A stretch of DNA of 64,000 nt from Xenopus tropicalis (GCF_000004195.4 NC_030681.2:137423506-137487505), one strand, 5' to 3'; shown: positions 32,073-47,000, numbered from the stretch's first letter. Notes: generated by a model not told the origin, from the sequence alone. Numbers and translations are program-made.

Positions 32073-35000
32073 CTGCAAAATAAACATAAAAAGGATGCAT
32101 AATAATAGGCTTTATCTACAGCAGATGCAAAATAACAGACTACTTCATTATTATATTATAACAATACCAGGCAGCACAGTAACAGTAGTAAATGGGGTAC
32201 AACAACCAGAGGGATATTGGGGAACATAATCTGATCTAGCTACAACAAAATGGGCCCCTTATTAGTAATAGGGACGTGCATTACCACACTAAGTGTAGAA
32301 CATTCTGTGTTAAGTATGTTCCAAAGACTTATTTTAGAACATTGTTTTAAGACTGTTAAATACTAAACACATGGGGAAAAAATGGCTAATCTCTTGCGCC
32401 ACTATGGACACTTAGTTGGGTATGGCTCCAACTAAACTTTCATACACCTGGTGTTTTAGATATAAAATTTCATTTACAACAGAGAGAGCCAGCACTAAGT
32501 ATAAAAATAGGGACAGAATGCCACCTCTGCAGAAAGCTATTGCCCCTAACTGCACTTATCTATTCTACTCTCAACACATACTTTTATGCATCAGAAGCAA
32601 GGTACAAATCACTAACCATTAGGATTACCATTGCCTAACAAAGGGAAGAGGGGAGTTGTGGCGCCATTCACTGGCACTTATGGTGCATCAGTACATTACA
32701 CTTTCAAACATGCCAGATCAACAAACTGACCAATATACATAGTATATAGATATTGGTTGGGATCAAAGTACATGTATGCCGCATTCTATTGACGTATGTT
32801 TGCCTATATCAGTATAAGACTGGACATCTGAACACAATGTAATTATAATTACAAAGTATTGTAGTGACAGCCGCTGAAAATCCAGACAGACAACAGATTT
32901 GGAGATGTACCTGCCAGGCCATGTTGCGATTTGACTCCTCAAAACCAAGTGTGTTTAGATCTTCAAAGCTGAAGCTGAAGTCATAATTCTGCCCGGCCAA
33001 CTCGGTATGAGGAAGCTCTGTAGTGGCAACGGGGCGTCTGGTAACCTCACTGCGTGGCGCCATTCTGCTGGGCTCACCTACCATCCGGCCCTCCTCAGGT
33101 TGTATTTGGGTATCAGAGCTCCTCATTTCGTGAAGCTGGAGCAGGAACAAAACAGGCGTACTATTAGAGAGTCTGAGAATGAAAGATTCTCTCTGCATCT
33201 CTGTCCTTTGGTTGGCTAAGAGAAAAACTCATGACTGCTGCGTAGAGCCTGAATCATGTACTGACCCCCTCACTCATATACTGACCCCCTCACTCATATA
33301 CTGACCCCCTCACTCATATACTGACCAAGATTCATATACTGACCCCCTCTCATATACTGACCAAGATTCATATACTGACCCCCTCTCATATACTGACCAC
33401 TCACTCGTATACAGACCCAGATTCATATACAGACCCAGATTCATATACAGACCCAGATTCATATACAGACCCAGATTCATATACTGACTCCTCACGCATA
33501 TACTGACCTAGAGTCATATACTGACCCCTCACTCATATACAGACCCCTTCACTCGTATACAGACCCCCTTCACTCGTATACAGACCCCTTTCACTCGTAT
33601 ACAGACCCCCTCACTCGTATACAGACCCCCTTCACTCGTATACAGACCCAGATTCATATACTGACCCAGATTCATATACAGACCCAGATTCATATACAGA
33701 CCCAGATTCATATACTGACTCCTCACGCATATACTGACCCCTCACTCATATACAGACCCCCTCACTCGTATACAGACCCCCTTCACTCGTATACAGACCC
33801 AGATTCATATACTGACCCAAATTCATATACTGACCCAGATTCATATACTGACTCCTCACTCATATACAGACCCCCTTCACTCGTATACAGACCCCCTTCA
33901 CTCGTATACAGACCCCCTTCACTCGTATACAGACCCCCTTCACTCGTATACAGACCCAGATTCATATACTGACCCAGATTCATATAGTGAGCACCTCTGG
34001 TGGTATTGAGTCTAGGGGACACTAACACTATCATATGACTATGTCAATTCCCTTACTGCGCTCTTGAATAGGTGCCAGTCGCCAAAGTTCATGTTCATTT
34101 CTTTCTTTAGTTCATCCATGGTGCACTGCGTCAGAACCCGCCCATTGATATTTGCCTGGAGGGAGATTATAGGGAGTATAAATTCATGTGTATGGCAATG
34201 CATTATGGGCATATAGCTGCCAATCATCAATAACATTTTATCCTTAAAGTTATGCAGTTTGCATACATAATAAATAATATTAATTACCAACATATGTGAT
34301 AAAGTGACAAGCCCACTCCCTTCTTGTCAGATTTTCAAGACAAATTGCAATTCGTTTTAATTTTTTATGGCTTTTTAATTATTTCACTTTTTGATCAGCA
34401 GCTCTCCAGTATGGAATTTCCGCAGCTATCTGGTTGCTAGGGTGCGAATTATCTTACCAACCAGGGAGTGGTTTGAATGAGAGACTGGTATATGAATAGG
34501 AGATGCCTGAATAGAAAGATACAGTACAAAATAAAAAGTAGCAATAACACTGTAGCCTCATAGAGCAATAGTGGCTGCCGGGGTCAGTGACCCCTATTTG
34601 AAAGCTGGAAAGAGTCTGAAGGCAGCTAATAATTTAAAAACTAAGAATTGGCCATTCTATAACATACTAAAAGTTAACTTAAAGGTGAAGCACCCCTTTA
34701 GGGAACCCTATGACCAGGTTATGCCTTTCACTGCATCCAATCCAAATAGGAGTTTTAGCTTGCAGGAAGGGCAGTGTATGTTTCTACTCTCAATATCACT
34801 TTCAGAGTTAAACACTTCCTCACAATGAATAGCACAGACCATCTTATTACAAAATGCTTGCATTGAGCCAAAGCTCCTTTATGACACAATAAAAACGCGT
34901 GCCATTAGTAAATTGCACTTTATAGCGTGACCCTGAATACTGAGCGAATGGCATGCTTTCCACTTTTATGAACTCGCCGGGAGATGTATGTTGGTTAATA

Positions 35001-38000
35001 AAAAATTACAATCTTCCTGCATTTTCCTGCAGTTAAATGCAAGCAAAGGCAGCTACAGGGATATCTCTTTATCATTAATAACATACAACTGCCTGTAATC
35101 CTACGGTGTGCGCTTTCTGCTTCACAGATGGGCCCCTGTGTGAAGATGGAAATCTCACCTTCTGGGCGGTACATGGAAGGGCTGCAGTAAATACAAACGC
35201 ATATCTGTTGGGTACAGATACCCAGTTTCTCCATATGTTAAATCATATAAACATTAAATAAAACTAAATAAGTTTGTTTTGCCTTCAATAAGGATTAATT
35301 ATATCTTAGTTTGGATCAAGAACAAGGTACTGTTTTATTATTACAGAGAAAAGGGAATCATTTAACCATTAGATAAACCCAATAGGGCTGTTCTGCCCCC
35401 AATAAGGAGTAATTATATCTTAGTTGGGATCAAGTACAGGTACTGTTTTATTATTACAGAGAAAAGGGAATCATTTAACCATGAAATAAACCCAATAGGG
35501 CTGTTCTGCCCCCAATAAGGGGTAATTATATCTTAGTTGGGATCAAGTACAGGTACTGTTTTATTATTACAGAGAAAGGGGAATAATTTAACCATAAAAT
35601 AAACCCAATAGGGCTGTTCTGCCCCCAATAAGGGGTAATTATATCTTAGTTGGGATCAAGTACAGGTACTGTTTTATTATTACAGAGAAAAGGGAATCAT
35701 TTAACCATGAAATAAACCCAATAGGACTGTTCTGCCCCCAATAAGGGGTAATTATATCTTAGTTGGGATCAAGTACAGGTACTGTTTTATTATTACAGAG
35801 AAAAGGGAATCATTTAACCATTAAATAAACCCAATAGGGCTGTTCTGCCCCCAATAAGGGGTAATTATATCTTAGTTGGGATCAAGTACAGGTACTGTTT
35901 TATTATTACTGAGAAATATTTGAATTATTTGATTAATATGGAGTCTATGGATGACAGCCTTCCCATAATTTGGAGCTTTCTGGATAACAGATTTCCAAAT
36001 AACAGATCCCATACCTGTATTTAATGATGATTCTTTTTATATTCTGCTGTCTTGACCCCAAGCTGCTCATAAAAGCATTCAGTGAAGCACCTTTTTTTAA
36101 AGACACTAAATGATGGTGTAATCAATAAATGGCTAAAAGTCTGTCCAGGGCTAATAACTCATAGCAACCAATCAGATGTTTGCATTCATATAGCTAACCA
36201 GTAAATTCTATCAGTTGGTTGCTATGTGTTATAGAGCAGGCAGGATAGGGTTTTGGTCTGGTTTTTGAACATTATTAAAGGTTCAGTTTCATTTTCTCTC
36301 TCTTATAATGGGCCTCTAAACCTAAAGTTATAAATCCAGTCTTAAAGGTATTGTTCACCTTTCAGTTAACTGTTAGTATGAAGTAGCGAGTAATATTCTG
36401 AGACAACTGGTCTTCATTTTTTGTTATTTTGTACTTTAGTTATTTCACTTCTTGTTCAGCAGCTCTGCAGTTTGGAGTTTCAACAGCTGTCTGGTTGCTA
36501 GGGTCCAAATTACCTTAGCAACCAGGGAACAGTTTGAATAAGAGGATACCTGGCAGAGAGGCTGCAGTTGGGTTTCACTCACCTTGCGTATGGTGGCAGT
36601 GTACTGAGGCAGCATACTTTGTTCAATCCCGTCTATGCCTTTCAGCTTCTCGCACACACCGTCCACGTTCATGGCGGCTAAAGCAGAAGAGTGTGCTCCT
36701 GCTACGCTGCTGCTGGTAGCCTACATATTGGGGGAGCAGGAGGGGGACATAACAAACATTAAGGTAACACACAGCTTTATGAGTTCAGAATACATACACA
36801 AGTGTGGCATGCAATCTCAAAATCAGATGTGGTTATTGAATAGGCACCAACGGTTACGGCTGTGTAATGGAACATGAGCATGAACATCCAAAAGAACTGT
36901 GGTTATGGCAGAAACGGGTCTTATAGCTTCAAATGTTGACATTTTTTGGAAGGAATAACTGTCTGTGTGCCATAACCATAGTGATAACCAGTCATTCTGT
37001 CTCACCGTGATGGTGACAAAACCCTACAGCTCAAAAAACAGAACTGCCATAGCCAAATAGCAACAGATGTCTTCATTGGCTGGTAGGTTTCCTAGGCATT
37101 TGTGCCGAGACTACTATACCCAAGCCAGTGAATAATGTCCTAGGGCAAGGTGGGGAGAAGCCAACTGGCAGCCAGCTACATTGCTTAGTGCCCTTATAAT
37201 TCCTACCCTTGCCCATATACACAGATATTGATAGTGAAACATGGAATGGAAGGATTAATAGTGTGTCAGATGCAGATCCTGCCTTAGCCCACTGATCTGA
37301 GAGACTGCGCTTGGAAGAAAAAAGTTATTAAGATATTTATAACTGCGCTACTAAAACAGAAGCTGGGAATTCATGACTGGGAGCGGGGCCAAGAGGAGCG
37401 AGTATTTGAGTGAAGAATGCTCTCAAACAAGAAGAGCTCAGTCCAAGACATCTAAATAACAAACAGCTTTGGCAAGCGGCTCTGCTGCACTTTCCCCTGC
37501 TTGCAGGGATACTGTTGCTCTCTGGCTGCTAAACCCTGCCATTAGGCGCGCCGCGGGAAGTGGCGCAGGGAAGCTTGCACTCTAATGATACGGAATTAGA
37601 TGGAATGTAGCACAGCAGCTACTTATATCATTAATCCCTTCAACACTGTTTACACTGACAAAACGACATACAAATAGCAGGATTTTAAATATGAAAGTGG
37701 CTGAAAGGGATGAGAAGAGCTAAATCACTGGTGTGCCAAACCCAAGGAGCAGAACTTGCTACACGCTCCCTACAGGTGAATACATTGGATTTCCCAACCT
37801 CCCTCTGCCAGGCATTGACATTTTATGACGAGCACAATATATATGTAGGTAATTGAGCGCAAGTGTGGGAAATGGCAAACAGGTAAAGGATATTTGGAGT
37901 TAGAGGTTATTTTGAAGGGAGATACAATAAAGGGCACATTTACCAAAAGTCAAGTTGGGTTGAATTTTTGCAAATAATCCTGCGTCCTCTCTATTATGCT

Positions 38001-41000
38001 TTTAATCTTGATTTTCCTCTAATCTGACTGTATTTAATTAAGATCCTAAATCCCGGTCAAGTTCAATGGAAGTGCTATACTAAAAACATTTGTTATTATT
38101 TTCTCCAATCCCAGCATCCCATGCAGCCTCCACCCATCTGAAGAATCAGGCGACATCTGTATTTTTCAAGTTTTTGAGAAAATAAACTCCAAATAATACC
38201 CATTGACTTTAGTGGCATATATGTCTGAGCTGGAGAGATGAAACTTCCCATTGATTTAAGTTTGCTATGGGATCCGCTATCCAGAAACCCGCTATGCAGA
38301 AAGCTCAGAATTACTAAAAGGCCATCTCCCATAATGATCAAACAATTCAAACATTTAAAACATATTTCCTTTAGCCTCTATATCCTTATCTGGAAAACCC
38401 CAGGTCCCGAGCATTCTGGATAACAGGTCCCATACCTGTATATCATAAATTGGGATGGATGTACAAGATGGATCAGCACAGCATTTGTAATGGAGGAAAA
38501 ACTTGCATTAGCTTTACTAAATTCTCCGGCCTTGACCTTTGATAAATGTATCCCTTAGGTTGATTGGTTTTCCGCACATATATTGCAATAACAGCCCTCG
38601 AATACTTATTGGTCCCCCAGCAGCCATGAAGTCTGTGGTCTATGCGGTTACAAGCATGCCTTTTGTACTTTGCACTCTCTTGTGCTCATATCACTTTCTT
38701 CCATTACACCTTCCCTCTTCCCTCCATTCTGCACTCTCCCTTCCTTATATTCACTCCCCTTCACTTTCTCTCTTTTTGTCCCTCTCGCCCCCCCATCTCA
38801 TACAAACTCTCAGGCTTGCTCATTTCTCTACCAGTTCTCTCTCCCATAATCTCATTTTTTTTTCTCACAGATCGTACACAAAGATTTGCCTTTAGAGAGA
38901 AACGAAGCCTATCTGTTAATGACAGGCAGAACACTCGGTACGTATCTTTGTTCCAAGCTTGTTGTCAGCTCTCTCTTCATTCCAACGCACGGCTGAGATG
39001 GGGGACACTTTCTACAAGTGCCAAAAGATATATGTCGCAAACCCTCTGCTTATAAATATTCATCTCCATTTATACTGCTGGATTCTCTATTATCTACTTT
39101 ATAAGGGAAAAAAAAAGAAAGAGAAACATTGCGGGGGGATGCCAAAAAAAGCCTGGGAAAGTGTTGAGTAATTGGCGTTTTAGTTATGTGAAGTAATTCG
39201 CAGAGCATTCGGGTGTTGTAGGACGGTATTTGTATTAAACAGAGAATGCAGCTGTTTAAATGGAATATATGAAAGCCCGATCGCCAATGTGTTCTACAGA
39301 ATTTCTCTTGAAAGCTTTATCTCTTTCTGCCTTCCATAAAGCCATGCAAATCTGCGTTAAACAAATCAACACAGGTACATCTCATGGCGCCTTGCAGCCG
39401 TACGGCCCCGCCAGCGGCTTACACGCTGACAAATGTTCTTTTCAGCGGCTAAAGTTTCTTCCTAAATTGCTTCTCGCATTTGCATGGAATATACTGTCTC
39501 TGCGTTGCCTCCCTCTAAACCTTTCAAAAAAAAAAAAAAAAAAAAAAAAAAAGAAAGAAAATAAAGAAAGACTATGAGAAATGGAATGCGCCCCATGGCA
39601 GGAGCTTTTTTATTTTTTTTTTCCCTTTTCTCGATACCAAACTAAAGAATTCATGTTAATGCGTTTTGAAATGATTGCCTCTGCAGGGAGATATTGATCT
39701 GCACTTTTAAGATAGATGGAGCTAGGTATGGAAGAAAAAAAATGACAGTAAACTGCTCATCCTGCAGAAATGGATGGGAGCGGAACACAGTCTGCATGCT
39801 AATATATAAGGGAAGGGCTGCCTGGCGCTGCTGGATGTTGGACTGGTCTCGTGTAAAGTCTGATAAAAACACCTATACCAAGTGTATGACCTACACTGCT
39901 CTTCCTTGGCACTATATGCAAGTCTATAGCATAATATGTAAAAGTTAGCCTATGCGGAGGGCAGGTCACTGCTCTGATCTTATGGGCTGTGACACACGGG
40001 GACATTAGTCGCGCTGCAATAAATCTCCCTTGTCCGGGCAACTAATCTCCCTGAAATTTCATCCCACTGGCTAGAATGTAAATCGCGGGTGGGATGGCAA
40101 ATGGCGCTGCCGCGTATGCCATTCCACTGGTGATTCTAGCAGGTGGGATGGCATTTCGGGGAGATTTGTCACGGCGCAACTAATCTCCCCGTGTGTCACA
40201 GACCTAAAGGGAAACTATACCCCCAAACAATGTAGGTCTCTAGAAAAATATATTGCGAGCGCATATGTAAAGCCCTGCTTCATCTAAATAAACCACTTTC
40301 ATAAAAATATACTTTTTTAGTAGTATGTGACATTGGGTAAATAGAAAATTGCCATTTTAAGAATTAAGGGCCGCCCCCTGGGATCTAAGGAGTCACAGTG
40401 CACACAAACAAGCCAAGGCACACATACATGCTAGGCCCCATCAGCCAATGAATGGACAGAGTTCTGCCTTTTGCTCCCACACTACTTCCTGTTACAGTTA
40501 GAGCTGCATTATTTCCTGTCAGCTGATCTCTGAGGGAGCACACAGCCCATCACTAAATGGCGGCTCAAGGGAAAGGATGTAAAAGGGCAATATTTACTGA
40601 TATATATATTCCAGTTTGGTGAGATTCTTTAATAGGCCACTTAACATAATATAAACTGTTGGTTAAGTATTCATTTTGGGGTATAGTTTTCACAAGTAAA
40701 TATCCTGCCTTTTTCTATTATAGGCTTAGGGCTGTAAGAAAGGGCTGTACTGCAGAAAATCCAAATGCCATGATTTAGGGACTTATTAGGGAGGTTGCAG
40801 GGAACTTGGAAGCACACGGATCCATTTTTGTGCTTTATATCTTGCTTTGAGTTATGATGAAGCCCTGTGTCAGTTCCCTGATTCCCGGTTTGGCTGTTCT
40901 TACATCTAATTGGAGAAAGTTGAAGCGTGGGACATAAAAATGCCATGGATTGATAGAGTACAGCAATGCCAGTGCCCAATGCCTCTTACTAAAAGATAAA

Positions 41001-44000
41001 ATAAAGGGAGATAAAAACACTGAGGGGGATTTACTAAAATTGGGCAATTAAGCCCTAGTACTGTAACCAAAATCATTCATTATTCTACCTAAATAGATAT
41101 AAAAAATAAATAAATTCCAGTTACTCTGTGTTACAACGCTGGGGAAAACATGCCCAGTGTCCATAAATGAGTGCTAGTACACCAGCAGTAGTGGCGCCCC
41201 ACATGGGGGGTCCAGTAAGAACCAGTGCCCCTATTGGTCACAATCCCAATTCCACCCACCAAGTCACAATCCCCTTTCTGGCCCTGCAGCTCCTGATCCT
41301 AGCTATGAACCCCTGACAGTTTACATCTAGCACTGGTGGGCCGTGGGTTAGAGCAGGGGTTATACATTTGTACATTAGCATTAATAAGTATTAATATTGG
41401 GGGATACCTATGGCAGTATAGTTTTAGGGTCTCTGCACAGCGTAAAAGCAAGCTGTAGGGCCTGTTCCTGCTGCAGGCAGGTCTGTATAGTTCTCAGCAG
41501 TTTCCCAATAGCAACCCCTCAATAACATCTACTGATCTACTACTAAGGGCAATAATATATGTAATAAAATATGAGACGATAATACATATGATTTATCAAA
41601 GCAGTACATTTAGCATTAACACATTGTGATGGACTATGCATGCCCCCATGACCCTTTGGGTAGGAGAAGGCTAGAACCCCCCAAACCACTTATAAAGGAA
41701 ATATGGTCCTGCATTTTAGCTTTTAATGTCCCCAGTAGATAAATACAAAGGGTAGAACTTGGAAGCTAGTGGCCCTTCTTTTAATTACTGATTTTTTTCA
41801 ACTCCTTTGTACCTGCTGCTCGAGTAGTTTAACACCCCACTAACTGCAGCCCTGTAATGTACTGCAAGCCATTTTGGGGGTGGGGGGGGTAGGGGGTGGA
41901 GAAATTAATTTACATTTGGCTTTCAGAGCCTATTTGAGGCTTTATTTGTGTAGTTAGCTCTTCTGTATGTGTAATTTCAAACAGGAAAAGGCCCCGGCGA
42001 GGGCTGTAAGTAGCACGGGCACCATGTCAGCAGTAGTATTGCTTCAAATGACTGCAGTAAGAGGGTTATCCTGGCATCCAACTGAGGCCGTTATGTTCCA
42101 GTTTGAATGAGGGAAACAGGCTCTAGGAGACCAGGAATGTAAGACTGAGCAGATTTGATGATCATAATACGTTGGCTGATATCGCCTTGTTTACTCCCAA
42201 GAAGAAAAGAGATCAGCTGACCTACGGGAAGGTGCCAACACGCTCTCAGCCGCACACAATCAGTTTGTTCCGCAGTCACAAAGAACATTCTACAGAGCGG
42301 CTAATCCTGAGTGCCACAGCGGAGTCTGCTGCTGAGCTGAAATTCCGAGCAATGCACAAACACTCTGAATCTCAGGGAAGCCAACAAATCCCCATGTTAA
42401 ATCAGCACGCTCTCTGCAAAATACATATATATATGTCTTTAAGGGGTTGGTCACCTTTAAATTAACATTAATTTTAGTATGATGTAGAGAGTTCTATTCT
42501 GAGACAATTTGCAATTTAAATAATTTTACTTTGTGTTCAGCAGCTCTCCAGGTTGGAATTTTAGCAGCAATCTGTTTGCTAGGGTCCCAATTACCTTAGC
42601 AACTAAGAAGTAGTTTAAATGAGAGACCGATATATGAATAGGAGAGGGACCGAAGAGAAAGATTATTAAAAGTAATAATAACAGTAAAATTGTAGCCTCA
42701 CAGAGCAGTAGTTTATGGCTGCTGGGGTCAGTGACCCCCTTGGAAAGCTGGAAAGAGTCAGAAGAAGGCAAATAATTAAAAAATAAAGATCAACTGAAAA
42801 TTTGCTTAGAATTGGCCATTAAAAATTAACCTAAAGGTGAACTACCCCATTAAATGTAAACCATTAACTTGCTATTGATGTGACAGTTGCCTTATTCTTT
42901 TTTCCATATAATGCATTTGGATGTAGAAAGTAGAACTGAATTCTGCCCTGGTCACATGAAAGTCAAGCTGCTCAGGATTTCTATTTTACATCACAGAAAT
43001 AAGGGAAAGGGAATAATCTATATATTGCTTTTCTCCCATGGGACTTAAAGTGCTTTGCAGCAAGCAAGGCAGCCATTATTGGCACACTAAGTATGTTGGG
43101 ACACCAGGATATTATGTGACTTGCACAGGGTCACAAGGAATCGAACCAAGGTCCCTAGCATGAGCTCCCACATCAAAGGCTGATTACTTAACCTCTAAAA
43201 ATTTGAGTATGGAATGAAAATGGCTGTGTGTCTTAATCTGACTGCATGGCTTAAACCACAATAGAGCAGAGCTAGTGTGAGACAAGATGGCAGCACTAAG
43301 CATGGAGGACCACCATGGTATTCTGGGAGCTGCTGTACATTTAGCTTCTTAAATATGACCAATGTGATTTGTTTGTGTGGCAGGATCATGCAGGTAGCCC
43401 ATACAGTGTGACTGCAGTAAATTGTATACATGGCTCAACCTTAATCCTTGGCCAATCATATTTTCTTACATGAAATAAAGCAAGATCCCAGACCAGTACC
43501 TGATTAAGCCTTTGTTCTTCTGCCTTGATCCCTTATATTATACATGGAAGCCGACAATGCTGGTGCTATGTTATACAGCCATGTGCTCTTCTGGTTTTAA
43601 CCCATTGTCCCAACCCAGTTTTAACCCAGTTTTTCCTGTGTCTGAGCCTGAAACAAGCTGACCTTTTAGAAGTTATGGTCCAGTATATAAATCTGGCCAA
43701 TTATCCCACCCATGTGTGCGAGCAACCTACATGGCTCCCATCATTTGGGCAACATCTGCAAATTTAGCCGCCTACTTGAGTTGCCTGACTGGCAACTATA
43801 GAAGTAGTTGGGCACCAACTGGTCAGCTGTGGCCCATGATGAAGTCTGAAAAAAAATTCTAACAAATGCATTTAAGTGCATTTCTCAGCATTTTTAATCA
43901 AACCCCAGTCCTGCATTTGTGAGAATAAAACTGCTTGGAAAACAAGCAGCAGGAAGTCTTTGTATATTGTTCATAAAATGCTGTGCCTCCGTCCACAAAG

Positions 44001-47000
44001 CAGATGTCAACCTGAACATGGACGTCTAGCAGATGTGTTGTCTGAATGGTTCATGGCTGATGACCTTGGGTACGGAGCAATGGCTGAGCCCCAGACAACA
44101 TAACGGATGAAACCTGGCAGGGCAGGGGGAGTAAGTGGGAATACACAGAGCTACGAGATAGCGCTCATTAAATTCTTTGTTTCACGATTTGGATTAAATG
44201 GCTACGGGAAAGAGAGAAATAATCATTAGAAATGCTGTCCATCTGCAGGACATTGATGTTCGCTGACCACCATGCCAGGCTGCAGAGTGGAGGATTTTAT
44301 GTACAAACCACACAATTATGTGCAATAAAACCACATCAAATCAATGCGTCAGTGCGTCACACCGTTAGTGCTAGACTAGGGCACCTCACTCACTCGGCTG
44401 TGGATGCAGGATTAGTCGTGTAAGAGCAATGAAGTGTTACCACACACACACACGTCACTACACTGTGGCACGCTTTACCAGAAAGGCACGAATGGGGGAG
44501 GACAGAGTCTCTGCGGCATCTTCTTCGATAATGCTCTAGCAACACAACAATACATTAGGGTGGGAAAAGGACATAGTTACAAGTACAAATTATGAGGTCA
44601 GTCAGGAACACACAAGGGGTCCATTTACCAATATAAGTCCAGATGAGCAGTTGCCCATTATAACCATTCAGGGGTAAACTTACAATGCTTGATACATATA
44701 TATTACACTGCAATTGGAACACACCTATTAGCACCTATAATGACAAGTATAAACAATGCAGAACCACCCTGCTCAGTAATAAGTGTTTTCTTGATTCCCA
44801 AGCCCTGCACAATGAGGTGCCCAGCTGCACACGCCCTTAAACACACACAGACATGCTATAAATCCCCTATTTATAAGGCCAAATCAGTGTGGGTAGCAGA
44901 AAAATCTCCACTAATATTAAAGCTGAGCTTAAAGGAAACCTATACGATGTAGGTCTCTCTAAAAATATATCACATGAAACATCTCATATGTAATCTATAC
45001 CATTTTAATAAAAACATACTTTTTAAGTAGTATGTGCCATTAGGTAATACAAAATATAAAACATCCATTTTAAGTACTATGGGCCACCCCCTGGAATCAT
45101 ATGATTCACAGTGCACACAAACAAGCCAAGGCACACATACATGCTAGGCCCCATCAGCCAATGAATGGGCAGAGTTCTGCCTTTTACTTCCACGCTACTT
45201 CCTGTTACAGTTAGAGCTGCAGTATTTCCTGTCAGCTGATCTCTGAGGGAGCACACAGCTCATCACTAAATGGCGGCTCAAGGGAAAGGATGTAAAAGGG
45301 CAATATTTACCTATATATAGTTTCCAGTTTGGCAAGATTCTTTAATAGGCCACTTAATATGTCAAAAAGTGCAAAGTTATGCATTTTGGTAGAAATAAAA
45401 TAAATGTCTAATTCCAGGCAGTGTCAATCAGTGGCCACTTCAGATTGGGGTCATTCTTGCTGAGTGCAATGTTTAACATAGTTCTAAAGCCAAAGTAAAG
45501 GAGTATACATTTCAACACATATACCCCCAAATTAGCAGAGGGAAATCTAATGAGCCCTGGCTATATGGCTCTTGGAATGTGCACTGTTATGAATACTGTT
45601 TGTTATAGAGCAACGGGCTCATTGATCACAGCCATTATATGACACACAAGCCAAAAGTATGCCAAGGGATGTCTATGAGACATCAATGTCCCTTCCCTCC
45701 CTCTGTGCAGGCAGTGCTGCTGAGAGCACTGGGAGCAAATTGCAGAAACCTTTTTTTTTGTACTTTGACTTTTTAGCATAGCACAGTACATATCCTAGGC
45801 ATCTCCGTCAGGGGAGGACCATATCCATGGCCCAATGTGGCCCTCATCCAACAGGGTTTTCAACTCAGACCAATAGATTCTTGCCAAATGTCTATGTAAT
45901 ATTCTAAAGCAGTGCTTGCCTACTGGCGATCCTCCAATACAAACTCTCTCTAAGTCTCTCCCACAAACTTTTTTCCTAGCATTTTAATACAGTTTTGCCA
46001 CTGGAATGTATTTCCCATTGTGTGGGGAAATTGCACTCCAGCAACATTGCAAAAGTTGAAGAGCTAAAAGCTTGTCATGCCTGGTCTATACTAGGTGTTT
46101 TAGACAAAAAAATGACCACAAGGCTCATCAGCAAGAATGGAAAAAGCAGAAACGGCTACTGTTAAAGGCTTTTTCTACCTTGCAAGTTTTCTACAACAAA
46201 GGGCAAATGGCTAGCATTGGTGCCCTGCAGCAGTGAGGCCTGGGGTTTAGTTCTAAGCAGGAAACAGTCAGAAAGCTACTGTTTTGCCTCCGTGCCCCAA
46301 AAACATATATACATTAAATGGCTTTATATATAGGTTTAGGAACCTTAGAGGTGACCATACATGGGCAGATTTCAGCTGTCTATTTGGGTCCTTCAATCCA
46401 TATCGGCAGCTTATCTGCCCATGTATGGGCACCCCTGACAGGCCTACCTGACCAATATCTGGCCTAAAATTGGCCAGATTGATCTGACAGGCTTGATTTT
46501 TCATTGGAATGGGGACCACATTGGTTCACTGATGTGGTCCTTTGCTCTGACTTTTCCTATCACCTTCATTTCTAGGGCCAAACGATCGCATTAGCACAAT
46601 ATCGGGGGAAAGATATGCTCGTCTGCACATTGGAGGGACCTACAGTGGAAGTCACTTTCGTACGATTGGTGTCTGCCAACCATTAAATGTTCATAACATC
46701 TTTCGATTTGTAATTTTAACGGCTTTATCCTACAATTTCAATCTGAATGTTAGTTTTAGATTGTTGCATTTACACGTACAACTGATATCTGAACATTCGC
46801 AGAAGAAGGCTAAAAATTGAATGTGTATGGCTAGCTTTATATTATAAGCTCCATTGGGGTAGAGGTGAACTCTCTCTGTTATGTTATACAGTGGTGCAGA
46901 ATAGGAAAGAATTGTAACTATAATTGCTGTTTAGGTTGTACAGTCCTCATCTGAGAGCAAAAAATGGACTAGGCTTACCAGAACGTTAGGATGGTTTGGA

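Larger units (their letters stand above)
36721..44478 (-). other. kidins220: kidins220 intron between exons 4 and 5
   Basis: A 7.8-kb intron. It holds a pyrimidine-rich stretch (about 38670-38875), an A run (39526-39552), a repeat-poor stretch with an octamer ATGCAAAT (39344-39351), and MITEs at 38265, 39981, 40205 and 42443. Stretches 36900-38230, 39600-39980, 40700-42430 and 43210-44470 show no recognised feature. Confidence 0.8.

Noticed and set aside
33310..34034. Tyr/Met-rich reverse frames over 33310-34034
   Set aside because: They are products of the intronic minisatellite in kidins220.
42091..42465. Possible kidins220 exon at 42091-42465
   Set aside because: No peptide match to the protein, and the flanking exons already join in frame without it.
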